A DNA stretch of 64,000 nt from Meconema thalassinum (taxonomy: Eukaryota; Arthropoda; Insecta; Orthoptera; Tettigoniidae), in NCBI GenBank assembly GCA_946902985.2, contig OX336393.1:362434779-362498778 (forward strand). Direction: 5' to 3'. The notes below the pieces were generated by a model. It saw only the letters and a list, made by a program, of their open reading frames with translations, had not been told where the DNA came from and ran no database searches. This document shows, piece by piece, positions 41,436-51,345 of this stretch. The stretch's first letter is position 1. Each line of letters starts with the position of its first letter. The position numbers and the translations under genes were made by a program.

Positions 41436-42524
41436 TTCGCCTGTTTCACTGCACAATTACACAATATGCGATGACCAAGTCTAGAACCCAGTTGTCAAAG
41501 GAAAACGTCTTGGGCTGGTACTTTTAAATGAATAATTTCAGATATCTATTAATTCGAAACAGTTATCTCAATTAATTATCACAACTAGATAATCGATTGT
41601 TGGTTTAATTGATTAATCAATTGGTCGAATAATCGATTATTTGTTTTGTCGACTATTTTATGTACTTCACACTTTTCCATCCGCTCTCCCAGAAGCAACA
41701 AACTCCGTCTACGTCGGTGTGTAAGACTAGTCTGCTAACCTGTGTCAGTGCGATGTCTGTACCAGTGTGTGCATTTGTAATTGCGGTAGGAAGCGGCCGT
41801 GGCATTTACCAAGAGTCCCTGTTCTCAATATTGTAAACAGCCTTCCCGACAAAAATCGAAAAAGAAATCAAAATCTTTGCTGAAAACTCTTCGGTTTTTA
41901 TCTTCTCTTTTGAAACCCTTCCCAATTTGATTGATGTTTGTCCTTCCACTGTCACCGACTCTTATTTGGTTACTGTTAACATAAAGAAGGAAGGAAACTT
42001 TGTATATTAACGCAAAAAGTAACTTTTATAGATTTCAATCTGAACATAAGCGTAACTCAACTTACGCGATGACCTTTCATTTAAACCATATTCAAGACTG
42101 CTTTTCTTTGTCGTGTCTACTAATAAATCAATCAATCGATTATTTAGTTATTCTGTTAATCGATTCTTTGGTTATCCTATTAATCGATTCTTCGGTTAGC
42201 CGATTCTGTCCCTGACACAGCTACTCATGGTACTACAGTCATTATAGTAGCACAGGTTATCAGGCAAAATCGCACACCCAAATAAACGGGGATGAAGATT
42301 AAGATGTCCCATTAAGATGTCATTTTCCGCTCAGTCCATTTCTCACCAGTCAAATATTTTGCTCAACCAAAAAAAAACCTTTTTCAATGCCCGCAATCGA
42401 CAAATTTATCATTTCCGATAAATTTTTTTTCACCAGTCGTCATATTTTTGGCCAACCATCATGCGGCAGCTCCACCGGCAAGCCGTTACATGATCATGAA
42501 ACCCTTCCAGCGTGCCGGGGAGGG

Positions 42525-42695
42525 TGGTGTAGAACGAGTCGTCACCGTTGTTGTTTATCCAGGAATGTCTGTTCCCTCACAATGCACTCCCAGTTTCCTC
42601 TCCTTCTAACCACATCTTCTCTAAGATGGTGCAGCCATTTCTCCTTAGGTCGTCCCACGGGTCCTCTTCCAACAACCCATCTTTTCCCTAAAAAG
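42525..42695 (-). mobile_element. LINE C-terminal scrap, minus strand
   Basis: Minus-strand translation reads RWVVGRGPVGRPKEKWLHHL followed by REDVVRRRGNWECIVREQ. This resembles the GxRxxGRPxxRW and RxxW end of LINE ORF2. It ends at a CAA run near 42697. Confidence 0.55.
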
Positions 42696-42775
42696 AACTC
42701 ACAACAACAACAACAACAATATGTGTGTAATAAACAGTAAACAATTCAAATCTAAATCTGATACCAATCTAATGT

Positions 42776-43256
<481 letters not shown>

Positions 43257-43257
43257 T

Positions 43258-43276
43258 ACATTATTATTATTATTAC

Positions 43277-43318
<42 letters not shown>

Positions 43319-43319
43319 C

Positions 43320-43348
<29 letters not shown>
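43258..43348. repeat. (ATT)n microsatellite
   Basis: About 30 ATT units, with small interruptions, directly after the SINE tail. Confidence 0.95.
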
Positions 43349-43349
<1 letters not shown>

Positions 43350-43351
<2 letters not shown>

Positions 43352-44340
43352 AGTGAAAAAAATATTATAATGTACTACAATTGATTTATTGCATTGAAAT
43401 TATTAACATGTAATAAACATTGTTGTTTTAATTGTTATGAGGTGATTGAATATTTTTGTGAATACTTATTAGCGACACTGTAAACAAGTAGTTCCGTGAA
43501 GAATTATACAGACTATTTTCATATATCCTATTTATGTTAATTGCATCTAACAACATACAAAACGTCAGTTTGATTGCTGTAACAGATTCGTAGATATTGA
43601 GATCCGTCTAAATATCTCGGTTGGTCGCCATGTTGCATTCCCTATATGTTGGCCATAGAGTTATGTACTGTTAGATGACGATTTTTGCGTAGGTTCATTA
43701 TTCAAACGTTCACTTCGATAGCATGATTAATAGCCTACACAACAAATAAAAACTTAAATTTAAAATAGGGCACAGCCGCCATTTGACGTTATGAGAACAA
43801 TTGAACAATGACAGTGCATTACAATGTGTATAAACATTTTATTGTACCAAATTTCACTGCACTCAGATGGTTCAATCGCGAGAAAAGTCTATTAAAATAT
43901 TTCAATTTCGCTTGGCCGCCGTGTTCGTTTTGTTGTGAACAGGTTTTTGGAAGTCTCATAGGTAAATTTCTAGTAGTGCCATTTACAACCGTAAAAATTT
44001 CAAGGTGATATCAGTAATAGTTTTGGAGATATGGAATGCCGGAGAAATATTTCACACAGCCGCCATGTTGGATTGGTGAGACGTAATAAAATTGAAAGGG
44101 CACGGTCAGGGTAGGCCGAAATAGTACTATGACCTAACCGAGTTTCATTGAAATCGCTCCAGCCGTTTAGAAGTCATTAGGGGGACACACACAAACAAAC
44201 AAACAAACAAACAAACAAACACCACACATACGCACACACACACACTCACACGGACAAAAGGTGATCTCAAAAGCCTATTTTTTCCATAAGATGAAAATAG
44301 GCTAAAAATAGGAAGGTGAGAGGTTGGTCGGTATAGTTGT
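43350..44340. repeat. transposon-like repeat ending in a stem-loop, unclassified
   Basis: Contains GAGTTTCATTGAAATCGCTC and CAGCCGTTTAGAAG, an (ACAA)n and CA-rich run (44190-44250), and a strong stem AGCCTATTTT (44272-44281) paired with AAAATAGGCT (44294-44303). Similar TTTTTAGCCTACTTT starts occur at 44351 and 49375. I judge this a decayed element of unknown class, possibly Helitron-like. Confidence 0.45.
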
Positions 44341-44880
44341 TAATTTAACCATTTTTAGCCTACTTTCGATTTTTGCAAAACATGAAATTAGACTTATTAG
44401 AGCTAAACAGGGCCAAAAATTGTGTGTCTGTCTGTGTGTGTGTAGGATTCGGCATGTCAATTCAAACACGGAGAAACCAAATTGATCGAAATTTGGTGGA
44501 GGGGTGATATCTAGCAAAGGGCACCTCAGTGTCATGTTGTATATCGCCGCCATCTTTACCAAAACGTAATGGCGACCATTCAAATGTTCAAAATTTAAAA
44601 AATAAATTACGACCAAATCAATCAACGGATCTTTACCAAATTTGGTAACAGCATACCTTCATATTGGGCGCGTCTTGTGCCCAAACTATAAGGTCATCAG
44701 CCTTACCATTTCGTCATCAGCCGTATCATTTCAGAATGGCGGCCGTGTGAATTATGCAAACTTTATAATCCATAACATGGGAACCACCAGTTCCGATTAT
44801 CGAACCGAGAATCGTTTAAACTGTTCTAAAGGGCGTGGCCCGTTCGAAATTAAAAGTTTATATTGTTATATTATAGTGCA
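44341..44880 (+). repeat. unclassified repeat sharing a start with 49368
   Basis: Starts CCATTTTTAGCCTACTTTCG, then TTTTGCAAAACATGAAATTA and GTGTGTCTGTCTGTGTGTGT. The same order is seen at 49368-49495. The interior has GGAGAAACCAAATTGATCGA-type text but no coding. Confidence 0.5.
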
Positions 44881-45138
44881 GAAGTGGCTTTAAAAAGCTG
44901 ACCCTTCTCTGTTAAAGACATGATGGCAGCTGATCTCTCGTCCTGACCTCTATTTCACCAATTTCAGTATGTTACATGCAATATAGCCTACTGATAGAAT
45001 TAATATGAACTTTGTATGAAATGAACTTAGTTTTAAATATACTCCGCTGACGAAATCGTTTATTCAAAGTCATTATTTGCTAAGGCGTTGTATCTGAATC
45101 GGTTGATAACATTGAACTTGGGAGGATATATTTAGGTC

Positions 45139-45196
45139 TGTAGTTACAGCGTTGGTCTCTCATCCTGCCGACTGGGGTTCTAATCCTAACAGAGTT
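45139..45196 (+). mobile_element. tRNA-like SINE head fragment
   Basis: TCTGTAGTTACAGCGTTGGT followed by CTCATCCTGCCGACTGGGGT and TCTAATCC. A-box- and B-box-like spacing, with no body recognised. Confidence 0.4.
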
Positions 45197-45271
45197 GCAT
45201 TTTATTGCTTGATTTTTTATATTGATTGTCTTTTGAGTACCGAGGCGTTATACTGTAAAGATTCGTACAAT

Positions 45272-45965
45272 TGCCAGGTGGCCGCCTGTTCTCGAGGTGA
45301 CAGACGGGCGGGTTGTCTGGAGAGTGCCGTGCAGCCAATCCGGCCAGGGCTAATTAGGGTAGGCTCCTCCCAAGGCCACCACAATAACAATAGCTCAGTC
45401 AGGAAGAACATTGGCGCGAAGGCTACCAGAATGTCCTGTTTCTCAAGGCTACTAGATGCAACGGGCATTTCCAGAACAGCCTACTAGAAAAACTGGGCGG
45501 TGCCATCATAGAATCCACTAGAACATACTCAATGCCGCGAGAGGTAGCGTCGTCCAGAACATTCCAGTCCCGGGGCCGATTGTTTATTTACCAGTGATGT
45601 GCGACGAGCAGTCAGTCAGTGTTAGTCCTGAGTGAGTCTGCGCTGAAGGAGTGGGCCGTGCTGAGCCGTGCGACCAGTGAAAATAAATGTGAAGTACTGT
45701 AATATTAAATACAGTGCTGTTAAAATAAATAACGTAGACAGTAAGTTTGGAAGATAAATAGTGATTGTAGGAGATACATCCATGCAGTGAACCTTGTAAA
45801 TAAATAGTGACTAATAGTTGTGTGCTGTGAGACTCTGTGTGTGTGTGCAAGTGAGTAGGCATAATTTGTTTTAGTGTTAATTAGTGTACATAATATTAGT
45901 GTAAATAAAGATTTAGTGCATTATAGCTCGACCAGTTATTAACGAACCCCCAAAACCGTTACAAT
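45272..45965 (+). mobile_element. solo LTR candidate
   Basis: A 694-bp block starts TGCCAGGTGGCCGCCTGTTC and ends ACCGTTACAAT. It is flanked by ACAAT at 45267-45271 and 45966-45970, a 5-bp TSD of the size used by LTR elements. Inside are promoter-like CAGAACATTCCAGTCCCGG, a CAGTCAGTCAGTG initiator-like stretch, and AATAAAG at about 45905, near the 3' end. The end is not the usual CA, so the boundary may be off by a base or two. No partner LTR or gag/pol sequence is in the window. Confidence 0.55.
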
Positions 45966-45970
45966 ACAAT

Positions 45971-46755
45971 TGAGCGTTATATTGTGCATTTTGTAATGGA
46001 AAATATATATTTAATTAAAACAAAGTTCTCCAATGGATCTGCAGGAGTGACATCTAATAGCAACTTGTTGAACTACAGTATGCAGGAGTTATCCACTGGC
46101 TACTAGATGTGAGCTGCGCTCTATACCGGCCAGTTAGTGAACCCATGCCAGCGGTGATTTGAAAATGGCCTCTTTTTGCCGATAGAACGCACTGCCAAGT
46201 ATAGGCGCGATTAAAAATTATGTGTGCAGTAGATATATTAAATGTGTTTCTCCCAGTGATAGTTTTAGTCTAACGAAGTTTCAATTATTGTTAGTAGTCG
46301 GTGTTAATATACTTAATTCCTACGTTGTTTGGAATGTTTGCTGATGAAATTGCAAAATATTGGAGTAAATTTTAAACTAAGGTTTGAACGCCGCTGCTCA
46401 AATCCAGTGTGTGAATTTGCATTTCCAATAGGAACAAAATAGGAGGTGATAAGGACAAAGCGTTATAAATATACCGTACCCATACATTTAGGAGAAAGTA
46501 GGCCATATGTTCTTTCCTGAACAACTTGTTTAACATATAAATTGTAATTATACATGTAATTAGCACCTCCCGACAAACGTAAGCTTGGCAGGACAAAACA
46601 TTTTACACACTGGCTTTAATTTAAAAAAAACTGTGAACTGTAATTATTCAATAAGCATAGACAGCCTATAAATATAAACTTGATTAGCTAATAATAATAA
46701 TAATAATCATAATAATGGCATGTGGCTACTGTAGAAGCCCGGTGATGGTCTTAAT
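45971..46755. other. no gene recognised
   Basis: AT-rich, with short frames only. An AAT run sits at about 46689-46707. Confidence 0.4.
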
Positions 46756-46759
46756 GTTA

Positions 46760-47299
46760 AGCCCGGTTCACAATAGCCCGGGAACGAGAACCAGAACGAG
46801 AACGGGAACGAGAAGGAAGTTGAAATGCACGCTATCTTATGGGTCGGTTCACAATCAATCTCCGGGAACGAGAAGCTAAAAGTAGCCCAGGAAGGCCAAC
46901 GGGAAACATGGTCAAGTTTCATGTTTGACGTTCTCGGAGCTTCCCGGAGCCAATCAGAAACGTTGTACATGCACATGCGCAGTACGGAAGGAGTAGCCAG
47001 CGATGTAAACATAACCTGTGTACGCGCTTTCTAATCTTGCTTCTCTAAAGCGCACAATGTGTGTTTAATAAAGTTATTATAACCTTATTATAACCCTCTG
47101 AAGCATTTCAGTTGTGTAATTGGTGTTTATTAGTGGGCGCATGCTGATTGTTTTAATATTATTACGCTATAGCTGATTGCGCGCGCATGCACAAGTTCAC
47201 GTTCCCGGGCTAATTGAGAACCGGGACCCCGGGAAGCTTCGCATTCTCGTTTACGTTCTCGTTCTGGTTCTCGTTCCCGGGTCAATTGTGAACCAGCCT
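46760..47299. mobile_element. PIF/Harbinger-like MITE, 540 bp
   Basis: Terminal inverted repeats: left AGCCCGGTTCACAATAGCCC and right (reversed) AGGCTGGTTCACAATTGACC, each followed by GGGAACGAGAACCAGAACGA. A TTA target duplication is at 46757-46759 and 47300-47302, as expected for this superfamily. The TIRs contain tandem GAGAAC(G) hexamers, and further copies of the GGTTCACAAT plus CGGGAACGAGAA block occur inside at about 46844. No transposase is present. Confidence 0.85.
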
Positions 47300-47302
47300 T
47301 TA

Positions 47303-47860
47303 GCGTATGTAGGGGACGTTCTCGTCCTGATCGGGATGATATGTATTACGAAGTCATAACAAAAACCCATTCATAGAGCGAGAGAAATTGAATTTCTGAA
47401 ATTAAATTCCTTGACGGAAATTAAACTCGGGACCAACATATTAAACTCTTGATTAACTAATAAAATTGTGAAAAAATACACAGCCTGCTCTATATTATTG
47501 TGAGCATTTAATTTTGCAATAGCAAGGATTGCGTCTTCTTTGAATAAAGTCATTTCAATGCTATTTACTTGTGAAAACCATTTGTTTAATAACAGCTGAG
47601 AAATACTAATGCTTAGAATTATTGTCTTAATAAAAGTTGGTTTATAACCTAATGAACAACCAATCAACACATTTAAAAATGTCACTCGAAATATATTAAC
47701 TTATGGAACGAAAATTTGACGATCGCTCATTGATAATGGTGTGTCTCTTGAATCCATAGGAGTTATATTAGATTGAATTTCGATTCGATTTATTTTGTTT
47801 GGTAAGATCAAGTCCATTGGATCTTTCATTCCACTAAACCAGATATAACATGAGTACAAA
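47303..47860. other. no gene recognised
   Basis: AT-rich. The minus frames 47371-47685 and 47701-47889 have no family motif that I can name. Confidence 0.4.
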
Positions 47861-47861
47861 G

Positions 47862-48335
47862 TGAGCTTCGGGGGCTTTGTCGTTAGCATGCTGAACTGCT
47901 ATGCCTGAGATCGCGGTTTCAAGCCCGGCTGAAGTCATCGGATTTTTAAGAGCGTTATCATCCTTCAGTATTCCTTCTTTTGGAGGGGAAGTAAAGCTGG
48001 TGGACCCATGTCATAGATTTATGTCATGTATAAGAACCTGCCAATTGGAAGTGTGTAGCTGAATTTGTAGGTTATTTGGTTAGAAACGCTTTATCAAGTT
48101 CCAGCGTTCGCCGCCGGGTGTCAGTGGTGGTGGCGTTCTGTAGCCAACATTGGAACTACATGTAATTGAACTTGCCCAGTTTCATTCATCTTCATTCATT
48201 TCATCTCTCATTAGGTTGGCGTCAGGAAGGGCAACCGGACGTAAAAACCATCCGCCACATAGAATTTAATCGCATTTCATCCCCAGTCACGTTGGAAACG
48301 GGTTTAATACGGGATATACACACATACACACACAT
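47862..48335 (+). mobile_element. SINE C joined to tail 2
   Basis: Head GCTTCGGGGGCTTTGTCGTT with AGCATGCTGAACTGCTATGC, the B box GCGGTTTCAAGCCCGGCTGA, body CTTCTTTTGGAGGGGAAGTA and GTTCCAGCGTTCGCCGCCGG. After GGAACTACATGTAATTGAAC it switches to tail 2: CATTTCATCTCTCATTAGGT, TGGCGTCAGGAAGGGCAACC, GGACGTAAAAACC. The join is at the same body position as in 25650-26335. Confidence 0.88.
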
Positions 48336-48384
48336 AAACATGTTAATAACCACGCTGAATTGAGTATTGGTACTGTTTTAAAAT

Positions 48385-48497
48385 AAATAAGGATTTTAAC
48401 GCTCTTAAAATATCCGACGACTTCGGCCGGGTTTGGTCTCGCCATCTTCGGTTTAGCAGTTCAGAAAGTTACTGAATACGCCGCCGAAGCCGCATTA
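48385..48497 (-). mobile_element. SINE C head fragment, minus strand
   Basis: GATTTTAACGCTCTTAAAAT, CCGACGACTTCGGCCGGGTT and CGCCGCCGAAGCCGC at the head end. Confidence 0.82.
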
Positions 48498-48624
48498 TTA
48501 ACGTGCCTAAGTATTCCTATCAATTCTCAAATGGTATGTAATGCGTTTATCATCGTATTTTAAGACTGGAAAATAAGACCACAATAGGGATTTCAACTCA
48601 GAATTCCATCATTACAAGAGGGAT

Positions 48625-48745
48625 GTGTGAGGAATGGAATCAAACCGTCATTCTAGTCAGGCTGAGTGGACAATTACACTTCTTGGTAGAGCCGGGTATA
48701 TAACCAAGACTTCAGGGAAGGCAGCTAACAAGCCTAAAGATACTC
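48625..48745 (-). mobile_element. SINE D'' head fragment, minus strand, decayed
   Basis: GTCAGGCTGAGTGGACAATT, CTTGGTAGAGCCGGGTATAT, CAGGGAAGGCAGCTAACAAG. It matches the head end of 37065-37535. Confidence 0.6.
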
Positions 48746-48749
48746 CAAG

Positions 48750-49365
48750 GGGGTCGAAAACAACTAACGGAATTAACGTACAACGAGGATTTCTCTTTCA
48801 CCTTTTATGTATGTTTATCTCTATTTCATCCAGAAATTAGCAGTGATGATAAAAGACACGGCACATACAATTCATTTATCTTTCTCTAATTTGCATTACA
48901 CCATTACTGGACTTTACCAAGGCGACTAATTGCTCCTGGGCAAACAAGGGAGTTAAATCTGCAGCATTTTTTCTGTTTTTAGTGACCACGATACACGCAG
49001 TGACTTATTAATAGTGCTGATAATTATTCAGTATTATTACAGTAATAAACAGCAGGAAAGTCCCCCTGTGGGACCAGCTGACAGCTAGCCATTCCCTGGG
49101 CTCTACTTTGCGTGGTAGCTATCTCTGGTTGCCATGGTTACCAGCTGTTCATTGACATCACACAGGAAGAATTGTTCACATACCAAGCCAACTGTGCTAT
49201 GTGATTATGCTGTCACTGCTTCAAGATTTATGATGGAAGTAAATTTTGTTGTGGATTTCAAGTAATGTTTTAAGCGCAACAAGTAATTTGTTCCAGAATG
49301 GTATATGGCCAAGAAGAGCGTAAAATAGCACACAACACTAAATCAGGTTTTCACAACGAATTAGA
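48750..49365. other. no gene recognised
   Basis: AT-rich, with nothing identified. Confidence 0.4.
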
Positions 49366-49367
49366 TA

Positions 49368-50600
49368 AGAAACTATTTTTAGCCTACTTTTCACATTTTG
49401 CAAAAATGAGGAAAAAGTAGACTTATGAGATCGATCCGGGAAAATGTGTGTCTGTCTGTCTGTCCTTCGGTCTGTCTGGCTGTGTGTGTGTCCCCCCCCC
49501 CTATCAAATCCTATACGGCTGCAGCAATCGAAAGTAAATTTGGTAGGAGTAAAGATCTATACCTGAATATCTCAATGCCGTATTTGAAAATGATGTCAGT
49601 GCATCAGTGCTGAAAAATCGCAATTGAAATTTGGATATCATGGAAAGTATGAATAAGAGCTATTTCAAAATTGGCACACGTATAGAGAATAATATTTTAG
49701 ATTAATTTCCAGGAGGCCATACATGGCAGTGTTGGCAAAATGATTATAAGCCTGCTGATATGTTCAATATTTAAATGCATGTGACTTCTACACTATCAAT
49801 TGATATTCAACCAAATTTTGTATGCGCTATGTGTATATAAACAGATATGACTTAGCGTATTCCTAAGAGCCACCAGGGCTGCCAATTGTTAATAAATTCT
49901 CTAAATTTATTTTATCCAAATAACAATATATCAGAAATTATGCAAGCCGACAGCTTTAAACTATGCACACGTATAGTACCTGACATTCTATATTAATTTC
50001 GAGTAATTTATATACATCAGTACTACCAACATGATTCTCAGCCTGCTGAGAGGTCCAACTTTAAATACATGTAACTGCTATAATATCATTTGGATTTCAA
50101 CCAAATTTCGTATGTGCTATGTGCACCATAACAGATATGACTATGCGTATTCTTAAGAGCAACCAGGCCTGCCAAATCTTAATAATGCTGTCTCTATTAT
50201 TGTTACCCTAATATCAATATATCTGAAAGCATGCAAGCCAATAGCTCTAAACTTTGCACACGTATAGTACCTGGCATTCTAGATTAATTTGGAATAACTA
50301 ATATACGTCATTGCTGCCAACATTATTCTAAGCCTGCTGATTGTTGCAATTTTAAAATGCATGTAACTTCTATACTAACTAACGGATTTCATTCAAAATT
50401 GTCACAACAATAGATCGTATTATTTCATATTATTTCTGACCAATATATGCATGACATTGTTCCCAACATGATTTTACGCACGCTGTTAGACTTAACTGCA
50501 TGTAACCTCCATGCTATCCATTGGACTTCAACCAAATTTTGTATTCTGTTCCTTAAGAGATGAAACTAAGAACATATTCAATCACCAGTGCTGCCAACTG
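49368..50600 (+). repeat. transposon-like repeat with ~290-bp internal units
   Basis: Begins CTATTTTTAGCCTACTTTTC, as at 44341. Internal units are marked by CAACCAAATTT(T/C)GTATG at about 49808, 50098 and CAACCAAATTTTGTATTC at 50530, by AATATATC(A/T)GAAA and ATGCAAGCC at about 49926 and 50216, and by CACACGTATAG(T/A) at about 49674, 49967 and 50258. Two full units are clear and a third is degraded. No coding. Class unknown; the layout recalls the satellite-bearing Helitrons here, but no terminal signature was found. Confidence 0.7.
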
Positions 50601-50789
50601 TAGTGCTCTATTATGCTACATTAGGGTACATTATGCCAGGTATACAGTATTTCGAACTTATTTGAAATTTCTATTTTACCAACGTAATTTCGTCATTATT
50701 CTAGATAGATCCATATAGATTAATCATTGCTATGAATCTTAAATTTTAAGAAAAGTGGGCTCTTTAGTTCGTCACGGAACTTCTTGTGA

Positions 50790-51340
50790 TGATAATAATA
50801 ATATTAATAATGTTGTTGTTTTAGTCTTCAGTCTTTTGACTAGTTTGATGCAGCGATCTATGCCTCACTGTCTTCAGCAAATTGTTACATCTCCACATAG
50901 CTAGCACACCTTACTCCAAGGCAACACACCCCTTCAATTCTTAGCCTCGACCCTTTCTTCCATAACTAAGTTTGCTTATTCCTGGGTGTCTTAGTTAGTG
51001 TGCTACCAACCTATCTAGTCTCTTCATTAGCAGTCGCCAGAAAAGTCTCTCCTCGCCCACTCCTCTCATTTTTAACCCTATCAACCCATTTGATCTTCAT
51101 CATTCTCCTGTAACACCACATTTCAAATGCTTCTATTCTCCTCTTGTCTACTGCGCCAACAGTCCTAGTTTCTCTTCTATAGAGCGACAAGTTCCAGGCA
51201 AAGTATTTCAAAAAAGACTTTCTACTATCTTAATCTATATTAAGATGTCAACAGATTCCTTTTCTGTAGAAATACTTTCCATGCCTGAGTCAACGTACCT
51301 TTCGTATCCTCTGCAATAAGGAAGACGATTAATCTATAAC
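50790..51340 (-). mobile_element. LINE 3' end, minus strand
   Basis: The minus frame (51211-51011) reads MKYFAWNLSLYRRETRTVGA followed by VDKRRIEAFEMWCYRRMMKI and KWVDRVKNE: the AFEMWCYRRMxKIxWxDRVxNE motif is a hallmark of LINE C-termini. Upstream frames give QAWKVFLQKRNLLTS. The 3' UTR contains the reverse of GACTAGTTTGATGCAGC (50848-50864) and ends at an ATT-like run near 50790-50808. Confidence 0.88.
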
Positions 51341-51345
51341 ATATT

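Larger units (their letters stand above)
40051..42206. repeat. ~2.16-kb inverted repeat (fold-back), arms ~1 kb
   Basis: The left arm (about 40051-41024) starts GAATCGGCTAAACGAAGAAT and ends GAATCCCGCGGTGCAACTT. The right arm (about 41174-42206) starts GCACCGCGGGATTC and ends AGCCGATTC. Arms pair along their length: matching blocks include the PyPu-rich TCCTTCCTTCTTTATGTTAA region, GACTCTTATTTGGTTACTGT, a tail-1-like segment, and a SINE B copy on each arm. The right arm has about 35 bp more near 41468-41500. The spacer (41025-41173, ~150 bp) holds a SINE I head. Both outer parts are rich in ATCGATTA. No transposase or clear TSD is visible. Confidence 0.92.
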
